Assembly (NCBI RefSeq): GCF_017813355.1
Contig: NZ_JAGIYZ010000021.1
Coordinates: 1 to 64,000 of the forward strand
Origin: Roseomonas nitratireducens
GTDB lineage: Bacteria > Pseudomonadota > Alphaproteobacteria > Acetobacterales > Acetobacteraceae
Length of the DNA stretch: 64,000 bases
Reading direction: 5' to 3'
Below the pieces are notes generated by a model. The model saw nothing but the letters and a program-made list of their open reading frames with translations, had not been told where the DNA came from and did no database searches. A program made the translations under genes and the position numbers. Positions 14,863-23,538 of the stretch are shown here, piece after piece (the stretch's first letter is position 1; the number at the start of each line of letters is the position of its first letter).

Positions 14863-16001
14863 CCGCCGAGACCATCCTGACCAACGCCCTCCTCGTTCTG
14901 CCTGGCGAGGTCCTGCATGGAACCCTGGTGATCCGCGACGGGCGCATCGCGGAGGTGCAGCCTGGGCGCAGCCACGCCGCCGCCGCGCGCGACATGGAAG
15001 GCGACCACCTGATCCCCGGCGTCGTGGACGTGCACACGGACAATCTCGAGCGCCAGGTGCAACCACGGCAGAACGCCCGCTGGCCGTCACGCTCGGCGAT
15101 GATCGCGCATGACGCGCAATGCGCGGCGGCGGGCGTGACCACGGTGCTGGATGCGCTCTGCCTCGGCGACCTCGGCTTCGACCAGGGGCGCGGCCAGACC
15201 TTTCTCGATGGTGTGGCGGACCTCGATGCGCTGGCCGATACGGGCCTGCTGCGCAGCGAGCATTTCCTCCATCTGCGCTGCGAACTCCCGGCGCCGGACA
15301 TGAAGCCGGCCATGGAACCGGTTGCCGACCATCCGCGCGTGCGCATGGTCAGCCTCATGGATCATTCGCCGGGTGTCGGCCAGTACCGCGACATTCCCCG
15401 CTACGTCGCGATGCGCCGCAAGCAGACGCAGATGACGGTCGAGGAAGTGGAGGCGCGCATCGCCTTCCTGCTCGACCAGCGCGCGCGGCTGCGCGAACCC
15501 CAACGCGCCTGGCTGCTCGACCGCATCCGTCATCGCGACCTGCCCATCGCGTCGCATGACGACGAGACAGCGGAGGAAGTGCGGCGCAACCTGGCCGATG
15601 GCATCCGCATCAGCGAATTTCCCGTCACCATGGTGGCGGCCGAGGCGGCGCGCGATGCGGGTGTCGAGGTCATCGCCGGCGCGCCGAACATCGTCCGCGG
15701 CGGCAGCCATTCGGGCAATGTCTCCGCGGCCGAGCTGGTGCGCGCCGGGGCGGCGGATGCCTTCGCCTCCGACTACGTGCCGGCCTCCATGATCGAGGCC
15801 GCCTGGCGCACGGCGGCTGAGACCGGCATCTCCCTGCCCGCCGCCGTCGCCATGATCACCGAACGGCCCGCGCGGATGTGCGGGCTCGAGGATCGCGGCC
15901 GGCTTTCCCCGGGCCTCCGGGCGGACCTGGCCCAGGTCGGCGCGGCACACGGCATCCCCGTGGTGCGCCGCGTGTGGCGCGAGGGCCGGCGCGTCGCATG
16001 A
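14859..16001 (+). CDS. phnM: alpha-D-ribose 1-methylphosphonate 5-triphosphate diphosphatase
   Basis: This 380-residue amidohydrolase-superfamily enzyme removes pyrophosphate from the triphosphoribosyl phosphonate. The metal site motif is VVDVHTDNLERQVQPR, followed by SLMDHSPGVGQYRD, IASHDDET and APNIVRGGSHSGN. It is full length and intact, unlike its frameshifted paralogue at 8479-9617. It overlaps phnL by ATGA and the DUF1045 gene by ATGA. Confidence 0.96.
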   Translation: MTAETILTNALLVLPGEVLHGTLVIRDGRIAEVQPGRSHAAAARDMEGDHLIPGVVDVHTDNLERQVQPRQNARWPSRSAMIAHDAQCAAAGVTTVLDALCLGDLGFDQGRGQTFLDGVADLDALADTGLLRSEHFLHLRCELPAPDMKPAMEPVADHPRVRMVSLMDHSPGVGQYRDIPRYVAMRRKQTQMTVEEVEARIAFLLDQRARLREPQRAWLLDRIRHRDLPIASHDDETAEEVRRNLADGIRISEFPVTMVAAEAARDAGVEVIAGAPNIVRGGSHSGNVSAAELVRAGAADAFASDYVPASMIEAAWRTAAETGISLPAAVAMITERPARMCGLEDRGRLSPGLRADLAQVGAAHGIPVVRRVWREGRRVA

Positions 16002-16678
16002 CGCCCTGGCGCGTCGCGCTGTACTGGGCGCCGGAGGAAGACGACCCGCTGCACGCGCTGGGCAGCGCCTGGCTCGGGCGCGACGCGGCAAGCGGCGCGG
16101 CGCTGGCGCAACCCGAGCTGCCGGGCCTCGACATCGCGGAACTCACCGGCGATCCGCGCGGCTACGGGCTGCACGCGACGCTGAAGCCGCCCTTCCGGCT
16201 GGCCGCGGGCTATGCCGCCGCGCGCGACGCGACGGCGGCGCTGGCCGCGCGCCTCGCGCCCTTCGACCTGCCGCCGCTCGCCGTCTTCGACCTCGATGGC
16301 TTCCTGGCGCTGCGGGAGACGGCGCCCTGCCCTGCCCTGCACGCCTTCGCCGATGCCTGCGTCGAGGCACTGGACGCCCATCGCGCGCCCCCCACGGAAG
16401 CCGAGATCGCCCGCCGCCGTCCCGAACGCCTGTCGGAGACGCAGCGCGCCCATCTGGCGCGCTGGGGCTATCCCTATGTGTTCGAGGAATGGCGCTTCCA
16501 CGTCACGCTCTCCCGCCGGCTGAGCGCGGCGGAGAAGGCGGTGGTGATGCCCGCGGTCACCGATGCGCTGGGCGACGCGCCGGCCCTGCCCCGCCGCGTC
16601 GCGGCAATCAGCCTTTTCGTCCAGCCCGCCCCGGGCGCGCCCTTCACGATCGCCGAGCGTCTTCCGCTGCGCGGCTGA
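15998..16678 (+). CDS. DUF1045 phosphonate-operon protein, 2H phosphoesterase-like
   Basis: This 226-residue protein belongs to the DUF1045 family that recurs in C-P lyase operons. It has two H-x-T motifs, HATLKP (His59) and HVTLSR (His169), the hallmark of 2H phosphodiesterases. With no phnP in the window, it may open the 5-phosphoribosyl 1,2-cyclic phosphate made by PhnJ; this is inference. It overlaps phnM by ATGA and its last 35 bases overlap the convergent phnN. Confidence 0.88.
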   Translation: MTPWRVALYWAPEEDDPLHALGSAWLGRDAASGAALAQPELPGLDIAELTGDPRGYGLHATLKPPFRLAAGYAAARDATAALAARLAPFDLPPLAVFDLDGFLALRETAPCPALHAFADACVEALDAHRAPPTEAEIARRRPERLSETQRAHLARWGYPYVFEEWRFHVTLSRRLSAAEKAVVMPAVTDALGDAPALPRRVAAISLFVQPAPGAPFTIAERLPLRG

Positions 16679-17195
16679 GTGCCGCCAGGACGCGCGCGGC
16701 GCCGTCCTCCGGCGTCGAATCGTTCATCACCGTCGCGACGTCCAGCCCCGGCGCCAGCGTCATCTCCCGCGCGAGGCGGGCGGCGATGTCCTCCGCGCTC
16801 TCCCGGCCCCGCGCGGCGAGGCGTGCGGCGAGCACCGGCACGGGCGCGGTGATCGCCAGCACGCGCATCCTGTAGCGCGACGCGGCTTCGGCCAACACGC
16901 CGCGGGAGAGGTTCGCCACCACCACGCGGCGTGCCGCGACATCCGCCTCGATGTCGCGCGGGATGCCATAGAGCAGGCCATGCGCGTTCCACCAGAGGGC
17001 GAAGGCGCCTGCCTCCCGCGCCGCCTCGAATTCCGGCAGGCTCAGCGCGCGATGCGCCTCACCACCCGCCTCGGCCGGGCGGGTGATGGCGCGCTGGACG
17101 AAGCGGAAGCGGAGATCGCCTTCCAGGCGCGCGCGCGCCAGGGCCATCAGCGTGTCCTTGCCCGCGCCGGAAGGCCCGACCACCGCGACCAGCAT
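16644..17195 (-). CDS. phnN: ribose 1,5-bisphosphate phosphokinase PhnN
   Basis: This 183-residue guanylate-kinase-fold enzyme makes PRPP from ribose 1,5-bisphosphate, the last step of the C-P lyase pathway. P-loop GPSGAGKDTL lies near the N-terminus, and RAITRPAEAGGE and NLSRGVL are conserved. Unusually for a phn cluster, it is on the opposite strand and converges with the main operon, so it needs its own promoter. Confidence 0.93.
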   Translation of the reverse strand: MLVAVVGPSGAGKDTLMALARARLEGDLRFRFVQRAITRPAEAGGEAHRALSLPEFEAAREAGAFALWWNAHGLLYGIPRDIEADVAARRVVVANLSRGVLAEAASRYRMRVLAITAPVPVLAARLAARGRESAEDIAARLAREMTLAPGLDVATVMNDSTPEDGAARVLAALSRAAEDARRS

Positions 17196-17272
17196 GCCCT
17201 TCGCTCCCGCAGGATTGACGGCCCCCCAATGCTGCGCGACGAACGTCGGCGCAAGACCGAGGAAGTGCCGGG

Positions 17273-19111
17273 ATGTCCGCTGTCTCGCCGGAAATGATCG
17301 GCTTTCCCGCCAAGGAACCGCCCAGCATGTTCACCACCCGCCCCGAGATCATCGGCACCTTCGGCGCCGTCGCCTCCACCCACTGGCTCGCGAGCCAGGT
17401 CGGCATGGCGGTGCTGGAACGCGGCGGCAACGCCTTCGACGCGGCGGCCGCGGCCGGCTTCGCGCTGCAGATCGTCGAGCCGCACCTGAACGGACCGGGC
17501 GGCGACTGCCCGATCATCCTGCACAGCGCCCGGACCGGAACGCAGCAGGTGATCTGCGGCCAGGGCCCTGCGCCGGCGGGGCTGACGGTCGAGCACATGC
17601 GCGCCCATGGCCATGAGATCATGCCGGGCACCGGGCTGCTCGCCACACCCGTGCCCGGCGCCTTCGACGCCTGGATGCTGATGCTGCGCGACCATGGGAC
17701 CTGGTCGGTGCGGGATGTCCTGGCCTACGCGATCGGCTATGCGCGCCACGGCGCGCCGATGGTCCCGCGCATCCGCGCGACGATTGAGAGCGTCCGCCCG
17801 CTGTTCGAGAGCGAATGGCCGACATCGGCCGCGCTCTGGCTGCGCAATGGCGGGCCGGAGCCGAACGGGCTCTATGCCAACCCGACGCTGGCCGACACCT
17901 ATGAACGCGTGGTGCGCGAAGCCGAGGCCGCCGGCGGCAACCGGGAACGGCAGGTCGATGCCGCGCGCGACGCCTGGTATCGCGGTTTCGTCGCCGAGGC
18001 GATCGGCCGCTTCGCCGCGGCGACCGAGGCGATGGACACCTCCGGCCGGCGCCATCGCGGCGTCATCACGGCCGACGACATGGCGCGCTGGTCGGCGCCG
18101 GTGGAAGCGCCGCTGGCCTTCGACTATCGCGGCCACACGGTGCTGAAGTGCGGGGCCTGGAGCCAGGGGCCGGCGATGCTCCAGACCCTGGCGCTGCTCG
18201 CCGGCTTCGACATCGGCGCGATGGACCCGGTCGGCGCGGACTTCATCCACCATGTGGTGGAGGCGCAGAAGCTCGCCTTCGCGGACCGGGAGGCCTTCTA
18301 CGGCGATCCGGACTTCGTGGACGTGCCGATGGCGACGCTGCTGTCGCCTGCCTACACCGAGGCCCGCCGCACCCTGATCGGCGAGCGCGGCTCGATGGAG
18401 TTCCGCCCCGGATCGCCGGATGGCCGCGCGCCGCGCACCGACTATGCCGCCGCGATCCGCCGCGCGCAGGAACTGGCGGCGGCCGCAGGGTCGGGCGAGC
18501 CGACGGTCTCGCGCCTCGGCGCCTCGGGCGGTGATACCTGCCATGTCGACGTCATCGACCGCCATGGCAACATGGTCAGCGCGACGCCGTCCGCGGGCTG
18601 GCTGCAATCCTCCCCCGCCATCCCGGAACTCGGCTTCTGCCTCGGCAGCCGCTGCCAGATGTTCTGGCTGGACGAGACGCTGCCGAACGGGCTCGCGCCG
18701 GGCAAGCGGCCGCGCACGACGCTCTCGCCCTCGATGGTGCTGCGCGAGGGCAAGCCGTGGCTGAGCTTCGGCACGCCGGGCGGGGAGCAGCAGGACCAGT
18801 GGCAGCCCATCATGCTGCTGCGCATGATCCATCATGGAATGAACATCCAGCAGGCGATCGACCTGCCGTCCTTCCATTCCGAGCACTGGATCAGCAGCTT
18901 CTGGCCGCGCGGCGCCAAGCCCGGGAAGGTGGTGATCGAGGGCCGCTACGCGCCCGAGGTGCTGGAGGCACTCATCGCGCGCGGCCACGTGGCGGAGATG
19001 GGCGGGGAATGGTCCGAAGGGCGCCTGACCGGCGCGCGGATCGAGCCTGACGGCACCATCCGCGCCGGGGCGAACCCGCGCGGCATGCAGGGCTACGCGG
19101 TGGGGCGCTGA
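17273..19111 (+). CDS. gamma-glutamyltransferase homologue
   Basis: This 612-residue Ntn-hydrolase of the gamma-glutamyltransferase family has the processing and catalytic Thr expected in GGDTCHVDVIDRHGN (about residue 421). No signal peptide is visible, so it is probably cytoplasmic; it may act on gamma-glutamyl or other amides. GAGGAAG lies about 9-10 bases before the ATG. The sequence differs clearly from the copies at 32708 and 56057, so it is a distinct subfamily. Its stop overlaps the next ATG (19111). Confidence 0.88.
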   Translation: MSAVSPEMIGFPAKEPPSMFTTRPEIIGTFGAVASTHWLASQVGMAVLERGGNAFDAAAAAGFALQIVEPHLNGPGGDCPIILHSARTGTQQVICGQGPAPAGLTVEHMRAHGHEIMPGTGLLATPVPGAFDAWMLMLRDHGTWSVRDVLAYAIGYARHGAPMVPRIRATIESVRPLFESEWPTSAALWLRNGGPEPNGLYANPTLADTYERVVREAEAAGGNRERQVDAARDAWYRGFVAEAIGRFAAATEAMDTSGRRHRGVITADDMARWSAPVEAPLAFDYRGHTVLKCGAWSQGPAMLQTLALLAGFDIGAMDPVGADFIHHVVEAQKLAFADREAFYGDPDFVDVPMATLLSPAYTEARRTLIGERGSMEFRPGSPDGRAPRTDYAAAIRRAQELAAAAGSGEPTVSRLGASGGDTCHVDVIDRHGNMVSATPSAGWLQSSPAIPELGFCLGSRCQMFWLDETLPNGLAPGKRPRTTLSPSMVLREGKPWLSFGTPGGEQQDQWQPIMLLRMIHHGMNIQQAIDLPSFHSEHWISSFWPRGAKPGKVVIEGRYAPEVLEALIARGHVAEMGGEWSEGRLTGARIEPDGTIRAGANPRGMQGYAVGR

Positions 19112-19953
19112 TGCGCGTCCTGCTCGCCATCGTCCATTTCTTTCGGGCGGAGGACGGGTCGACCCATTCCTCCACCGATGCGCATCGCCGCGACCAGCGG
19201 GCTTCCGTGCTGCGCCAGGTGATCGATTCCTGGCGCGGCACCTTCGGCGCGACGACGACGATCAACATCGAGCACAAGCGCTTCGAAAGGCTGCGCGGCA
19301 ATGTCGACGGGCTCGACATCTGCGTTCTGACCAACGGCACGGACCAGTTGCTCGACGAGGACCATGCCAAGGCGCGCGGCGTGCGGCATGTGCGCGTGCA
19401 GGTCGACAACCCACGGATGCTGGGCTTCGCGACGCGGCGGCTGTTCGCCGAGGCGCGCAACGCCTACGACCTGTTCTGCTTTTCAGAAGACGATCTGCGC
19501 GTCGCCGATCCCGGCTTCGTCGGCAAGATCTTGGGGTTCCAGGACGCCTTCGGCCCGCGCCGCCTGCTGATGCCGAACCGCTTCGAGTGGAACCCGTCGG
19601 GCCCGACGCTGAAGACCTGGATCGACGGGGATCTCCGGCCCGGCGTGACCGAGCGCTGGCGCGATGCGCTGCCGGACGAGCCCTTCCTGCGCCTGGGCCG
19701 CACGGAGTTTCGCCGCGCGCTGAACCCGCACAGCGGCTTCCATGCGCTGACGGCGCTGCAACTTGCCCATTGGATGCGCCAGCCGCATTTCGCCGATGCG
19801 GATTGCAGCTTCATCGGGCCGCTCGAAAGCGCGGCGACGCTGGGGCCGATGAAGACCTTCCCGATCTACAAGGCGTTCGGGACCGACATGGGTTTCCTCG
19901 AGATCGAGCATCTCGACACGCGCTTTTCCTCCATGCGTCTTCCGGGAGCCTGA
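19111..19953 (+). CDS. uncharacterised 280-residue protein with an EDD motif
   Basis: I do not recognise a named family. The protein has a Rossmann-like opening (MRVLLAIVHFF), LFCFSEDDLRV in the middle and a C-terminal acidic segment. The SEDD motif and the later HSGFHALTALQL are reminiscent of GT-A glycosyltransferases, but the match is weak. It overlaps the gamma-glutamyltransferase stop and is followed by an amidohydrolase two bases later, so it belongs to a three-gene unit. Confidence 0.7.
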   Translation: MRVLLAIVHFFRAEDGSTHSSTDAHRRDQRASVLRQVIDSWRGTFGATTTINIEHKRFERLRGNVDGLDICVLTNGTDQLLDEDHAKARGVRHVRVQVDNPRMLGFATRRLFAEARNAYDLFCFSEDDLRVADPGFVGKILGFQDAFGPRRLLMPNRFEWNPSGPTLKTWIDGDLRPGVTERWRDALPDEPFLRLGRTEFRRALNPHSGFHALTALQLAHWMRQPHFADADCSFIGPLESAATLGPMKTFPIYKAFGTDMGFLEIEHLDTRFSSMRLPGA

Positions 19954-19955
19954 CC

Positions 19956-20777
19956 ATGCGGATCATCGACGCGCAGGTGCATATCTGGGGCAGTGGGACG
20001 CCGAGTGGCGACCATCGGCAGGTTTCAGTCTTCACGGCGGAGGAACTGCTGGTGGAGATGGACGCGGCCGGCGTGGACGCCGCCGTGCTGCACCCGCCGG
20101 TCTCCTGGGACCCGGACGCGAATGCGATCTCGGAGGCGGCGGCGGCGCGCTACCCGAAGCGCTTCGCCGTGCTCGGCCAGGTGCCGCTCGACCAGCCCGA
20201 GGCCAGCCGCGCCGCGCTGCGCGGCTGGCGGTCCCGGCCCGGCCAGTGCGGGCTGCGCTACCCGCTGGTGCGCGCCGACCAGCAACGCTGGCCCTTCGAC
20301 GGCACGATGGATTGGCTCTGGCCCGTGGCGGAGGAGGAAGGCCTGCCCATCGCCACCATGGCCTGGCGCTTCCTGCCGGAATTCGCGCGCATCGCCGAAC
20401 GGCATCCGCGCCTGCGGCTGGTCATCGACCATTGCGGGCTGATCCGCCACGCGAAGGGCGCGGCGGCCTTCGAGAACCTCGCCGAGGTCTGCGCGCTGGC
20501 CCGCTTTCCGAATGTCGCGCTGAAGGCGACGGGCGCGCCGGGCTACTCGCTCGATCCCTATCCCTTCCGCGACATCCATGACGGGCTGCACCGCCTGTAT
20601 GACGCCTTCGGCCCGGATCGCTGCTTCTGGGGCACGGACATCACGCGCATGCCGTGCAACTGGCGCCAGTGCATCACCCTTTTCACCGAGGAACTGCCCT
20701 GGCTTCGCGGCCCGCAGATGGACCGCGTGATGGGTGGGGCGGTCTGCGACTGGATCGGCTGGACGCCGCCCGCCTAG
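19956..20777 (+). CDS. amidohydrolase family 2 (TIM barrel) protein
   Basis: This 273-residue protein is a predicted metal-dependent hydrolase of the amidohydrolase-2 family. It starts MRIIDAQVHIW and contains LVIDHCGL and FWGTDITRM, which match metal-site strands. The first metal-binding His of the usual HxH is Gln (DAQVH), which occurs in a subgroup of this family. The substrate is unknown. It ends in a 4-bp overlap with the convergent flavodoxin gene. Confidence 0.8.
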   Translation: MRIIDAQVHIWGSGTPSGDHRQVSVFTAEELLVEMDAAGVDAAVLHPPVSWDPDANAISEAAAARYPKRFAVLGQVPLDQPEASRAALRGWRSRPGQCGLRYPLVRADQQRWPFDGTMDWLWPVAEEEGLPIATMAWRFLPEFARIAERHPRLRLVIDHCGLIRHAKGAAAFENLAEVCALARFPNVALKATGAPGYSLDPYPFRDIHDGLHRLYDAFGPDRCFWGTDITRMPCNWRQCITLFTEELPWLRGPQMDRVMGGAVCDWIGWTPPA

Positions 20778-21265
20778 AAGATTCCCATCGCAAGGCCGGC
20801 GCCGAGCGCCGCGCCCAATTCCTCGCAGCGGGCAAGGTCCTCGGGCGGGATCGTCTTGGGCGCGAGGATCGCCTCCGGCGTCTGGGCATGGGTGCAGACG
20901 ATGAGCGGTTCCGCCACGTGCCGCAGGCGCCAACCCGTCGCGATGCGCGCCATCTGGCGCACCGCGTTCGTCCCGTCGCTGCCGGCGCAGACCATCAACG
21001 CGCAGGGGCGCCCCTCGATCCGACCGAGCGCCGCATAGTAGGTCCGGTCGAAGAAATCCTTCATCAGGCCCGAGATGGCCGCGAGGTTCTCCGGCGTCGC
21101 GAAGACGTAGCCGTCCGCGGCCAGCACGTCCTCCGCCTTCGCATCCGCCGCGCGCAGCAGCCGCACCGCGGCGCCCTGCCCCGCCGCCGCGGCCGCCACG
21201 GCATCGGCCATCTGCCGCGTGCCGCCGGTCATGGAATGGAAGACGATCAGCAGCGTCTTCGTCAT
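20774..21265 (-). CDS. flavodoxin-like FMN-binding protein
   Basis: This 163-residue flavodoxin-fold protein has the FMN phosphate loop HSMTGGTRQMADAV near the N-terminus and the isoalloxazine-site loop FATPENLAAISGLMKDF. It probably carries electrons or acts as an NAD(P)H-FMN reductase partner; no partner is adjacent. The start at MTKTLL is chosen because upstream in-frame codons do not look like flavodoxin. Confidence 0.78.
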   Translation of the reverse strand: MTKTLLIVFHSMTGGTRQMADAVAAAAAGQGAAVRLLRAADAKAEDVLAADGYVFATPENLAAISGLMKDFFDRTYYAALGRIEGRPCALMVCAGSDGTNAVRQMARIATGWRLRHVAEPLIVCTHAQTPEAILAPKTIPPEDLARCEELGAALGAGLAMGIF

Positions 21266-21315
21266 CGCCGTCCCCGCGCCTACACTCGCCAGGCAAGCAT
21301 AGGGGAGCGAACCGC

Positions 21316-21711
21316 ATGACGGACAAAACCGCCCACGAGGCACTGCGCGACACCGGTCGGCAAGCGATGCGGGAGGTGCTGGGCGAAGGCTACATGGCCC
21401 GCCGCGACGCCACCACCACGCCGCTCAACCAGGCGCTGCGGCACCTGTCGGAGGAATTCCCCTACGCCAGCCTCTGGACCCGCGGCACGCTGACGCGCCG
21501 CGAGCGCAGCATGATCACCATCGGCATGCTGGTCGCGATGAGCCAGCATCACGAACTTCGCGGCCATCTCGTCGGCGCGCTGAATAATGGCTGCACGCCG
21601 GAGGAGATCGCCGAGGTCATCACGCACTCCTGCGCCTATGCGGGCTTCCCCGCCGCCATCGCCGCGATGCGGACGGCGGAGGACGTCCTGAAGGAGCAGG
21701 GGCGCGCCTGA
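21316..21711 (+). CDS. carboxymuconolactone decarboxylase family protein
   Basis: This 131-residue all-helical protein has the CMD core (SMITIGMLVAMSQHHELRGHL, ALNNGCTPEEIAEVI, GFPAAIAAM). The family includes 4-carboxymuconolactone decarboxylase and AhpD-like thiol peroxidase partners. No pca genes are nearby, so the PcaC function is not supported. GGGGAG precedes the ATG. Confidence 0.82.
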   Translation: MTDKTAHEALRDTGRQAMREVLGEGYMARRDATTTPLNQALRHLSEEFPYASLWTRGTLTRRERSMITIGMLVAMSQHHELRGHLVGALNNGCTPEEIAEVITHSCAYAGFPAAIAAMRTAEDVLKEQGRA

Positions 21712-21720
21712 TCAGCGCGC
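21702..21720. terminator. bidirectional hairpin overlapping two stop codons
   Basis: GCGCGC-CTGATCA-GCGCGC forms a 6-bp stem exactly across the adjacent stops of the CMD gene and the TPP gene, so it could terminate both transcripts. No U-run follows. Confidence 0.4.
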
Positions 21721-23475
21721 GCGCGGCCCGGTGCGGCGCGGGGCGGGCGTGCGGCTCGCCTTCGCCGTCTCGGGCGTGGGCGTCCCGCCGGCCGCCTTCG
21801 CCGCCTGCGCGCGCAGGTCGGCGATAGTGGCGCGATTGGTCACCTGCTCGGGGTTGGTGCGCACCTCGACCAGCGCCGGCTTGCCGGAGGCGAGCGCGCG
21901 CTTGACCGCCGGCACCAGTTCCTCGGTGCGCTCGACGATTTCGCCATGGCCTCCGAAGGCCTCGATGAATTTGGCGAAATCGGGGTTGGTTAGCGCGGTG
22001 CCCGAAACGCGGTGCGGATAGGTCCGTTCCTGGTACATCCGGATGGTGCCGTACATCTGGTTGTTGAAAACCAGGATCACGGGATTGACCGAATGGTGGA
22101 AGGCGGTGGCGATCTCCTGCCCCGTCATCAGGAAGCCGCCATCGCCGACGAAGCCGATCACCGCGCGCTCGGGATGCGTGATCTTGGCGCCGATCGCGGC
22201 AGGCACCGCGTAGCCCATGGCGCCGTTGGTCGGCCCGAGGAAATCCTGCTTCTCGCCGAAATGCATGAAGCGGTTCGGCCAGGTCGCGAAGTTGCCCGCA
22301 TCCGTCGTGAAGATCGTGTCCTTCGGCAGTTCCTTCTCCAGCGCCTGCAGCGCGGAGGCGAGGTTCAGCGGGCCCTCGTACTCCGGCGGCACGGCCTGCG
22401 CGACGCGCAGCGCACGCAGCTCCTTCGTCCAGGCGCTCCAGCCCGGCTTCTTCACCGCGCCCGCGGCCTTGGCGGCGGCGGCGAAGGCGTTGACCTCCGA
22501 GACGATGCCGAGCGCGGGGCGATAGACGCGCCCGATCTCCGCCTGGTCGGGATAGACGTGGACGATCGGCGTCGCGCCGGCCATGTCGAGCAGGGTGTAG
22601 CCCTGGCTCACCGGCTCCCCGATCCGGGTGCCGATGGCGATGATCAGGTCGCTTTCCTTCGCCTTGCCGACGAGGCCCGCATCGGCGCCGACGCCGAGGT
22701 CGCCGACATAGTTGGGCGAGGTCCCGTCGAACAGCCCCATGCGCCGGAAGGCGACCGAGACCGGCAGGTCGTTGGCGAGCAGCCAGTCGCGGATGTCGGC
22801 CTTGCCCTGCGCGGTCCAGCGCGATCCGCCGAGCACGGCGAGCGGCCGCTGCGCGCCGGCGAGCATCTGCATCAGCCGCGGCAGCGCCTCAGGCGCCGGG
22901 TTCGGCGGCAGCACCTCGGCCGGGCCGATGTCGGGCACGGCGGCGAGGCGCTTCTGCATCTCCTCGCTGATCGCGACCACCACGGGGCCTGGCCGGCCGG
23001 AGGTCGCGACGTCGAAGGCATGCGCCATCAATTCGGGGATGCGCTTCTCGTCGTCGATCTGCGTCACCCACTTGGCGAGCGGACCGAACATCTGGCGGTA
23101 GTCGACTTCCTGGAAGGATTCGCGATCGGTCTCCTCGACCGGAATCTGGCCGACCAGCAGCACGAGCGGGGTCGAATCCTGGAAGGCCACATGCACGCCG
23201 ATCGCGGCGTGGCAGGCGCCCGGGCCGCGCGTGACGATGGCGACACCCGGCTTGCCGGTGAGCTTGCCATAGGCTTCCGCCATGTGGACGGCGCCGGCCT
23301 CGAAGCGGCAGGTCACCAACTGGAGCCGATTTCGCACCGAATAGAGGCCATCGAGCAGGTCGAGATAGGACTCGCCCGGCACGCAGAAGGCATGCGTCAC
23401 ACCCTGGGCCACCAGCGCATCCGCCAGCAGCTTTCCTCCCGTGCGCCCCTGAGGGGCGCGCCGCGCCTCAACCAT
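21712..23475 (-). CDS. thiamine pyrophosphate enzyme (acetolactate synthase-like)
   Basis: This 587-residue TPP enzyme has the three-domain acetolactate synthase/benzoylformate decarboxylase architecture. The catalytic Glu lies in CRFEAGAVHMAEAYG, the central Rossmann domain spans about residues 200-330, and the TPP-binding motif GDGGFLMTGQEIATA plus NNQMYGTIRM is C-terminal. The C-terminal tail is basic and proline-rich, beyond the usual family end. The substrate is unknown; no small regulatory subunit is adjacent, which argues against a role as main acetolactate synthase. Confidence 0.85.
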   Translation of the reverse strand: MVEARRAPQGRTGGKLLADALVAQGVTHAFCVPGESYLDLLDGLYSVRNRLQLVTCRFEAGAVHMAEAYGKLTGKPGVAIVTRGPGACHAAIGVHVAFQDSTPLVLLVGQIPVEETDRESFQEVDYRQMFGPLAKWVTQIDDEKRIPELMAHAFDVATSGRPGPVVVAISEEMQKRLAAVPDIGPAEVLPPNPAPEALPRLMQMLAGAQRPLAVLGGSRWTAQGKADIRDWLLANDLPVSVAFRRMGLFDGTSPNYVGDLGVGADAGLVGKAKESDLIIAIGTRIGEPVSQGYTLLDMAGATPIVHVYPDQAEIGRVYRPALGIVSEVNAFAAAAKAAGAVKKPGWSAWTKELRALRVAQAVPPEYEGPLNLASALQALEKELPKDTIFTTDAGNFATWPNRFMHFGEKQDFLGPTNGAMGYAVPAAIGAKITHPERAVIGFVGDGGFLMTGQEIATAFHHSVNPVILVFNNQMYGTIRMYQERTYPHRVSGTALTNPDFAKFIEAFGGHGEIVERTEELVPAVKRALASGKPALVEVRTNPEQVTNRATIADLRAQAAKAAGGTPTPETAKASRTPAPRRTGPRAR

Positions 23476-23506
23476 TCGGCCGTCCTTCCCGAATCACGAT
23501 CATCGT

Positions 23507-23533
23507 GGGGCGGAGGCTAACGCCTCCCGCCCC
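23507..23533 (-). terminator. terminator hairpin after the RND operon
   Basis: GGGGCGGAGG and CCTCCCGCCCC pair with one bulged C around a 6-base loop. It lies directly after the stop of the RND pump gene (23539) and before the TPP gene start (23475). Confidence 0.55.
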
Positions 23534-23538
23534 GCGCG

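Noticed and set aside
17147-18988. Long antisense reading frame of 613 codons opposite the gamma-glutamyltransferase gene
   Set aside because: It lacks any recognisable domain, is rich in Arg, Ala and Gly as GC-rich antisense frames are, and overlaps an intact, recognisable gene on the other strand.
21316-21711. Assignment of the CMD gene as pcaC
   Set aside because: No other protocatechuate-pathway genes are present; the family name is as far as the sequence supports.
22012-23520. Antisense frame of 502 codons opposite the TPP enzyme
   Set aside because: No domain, composition typical of antisense in high-GC DNA, and overlaps an intact TPP enzyme.
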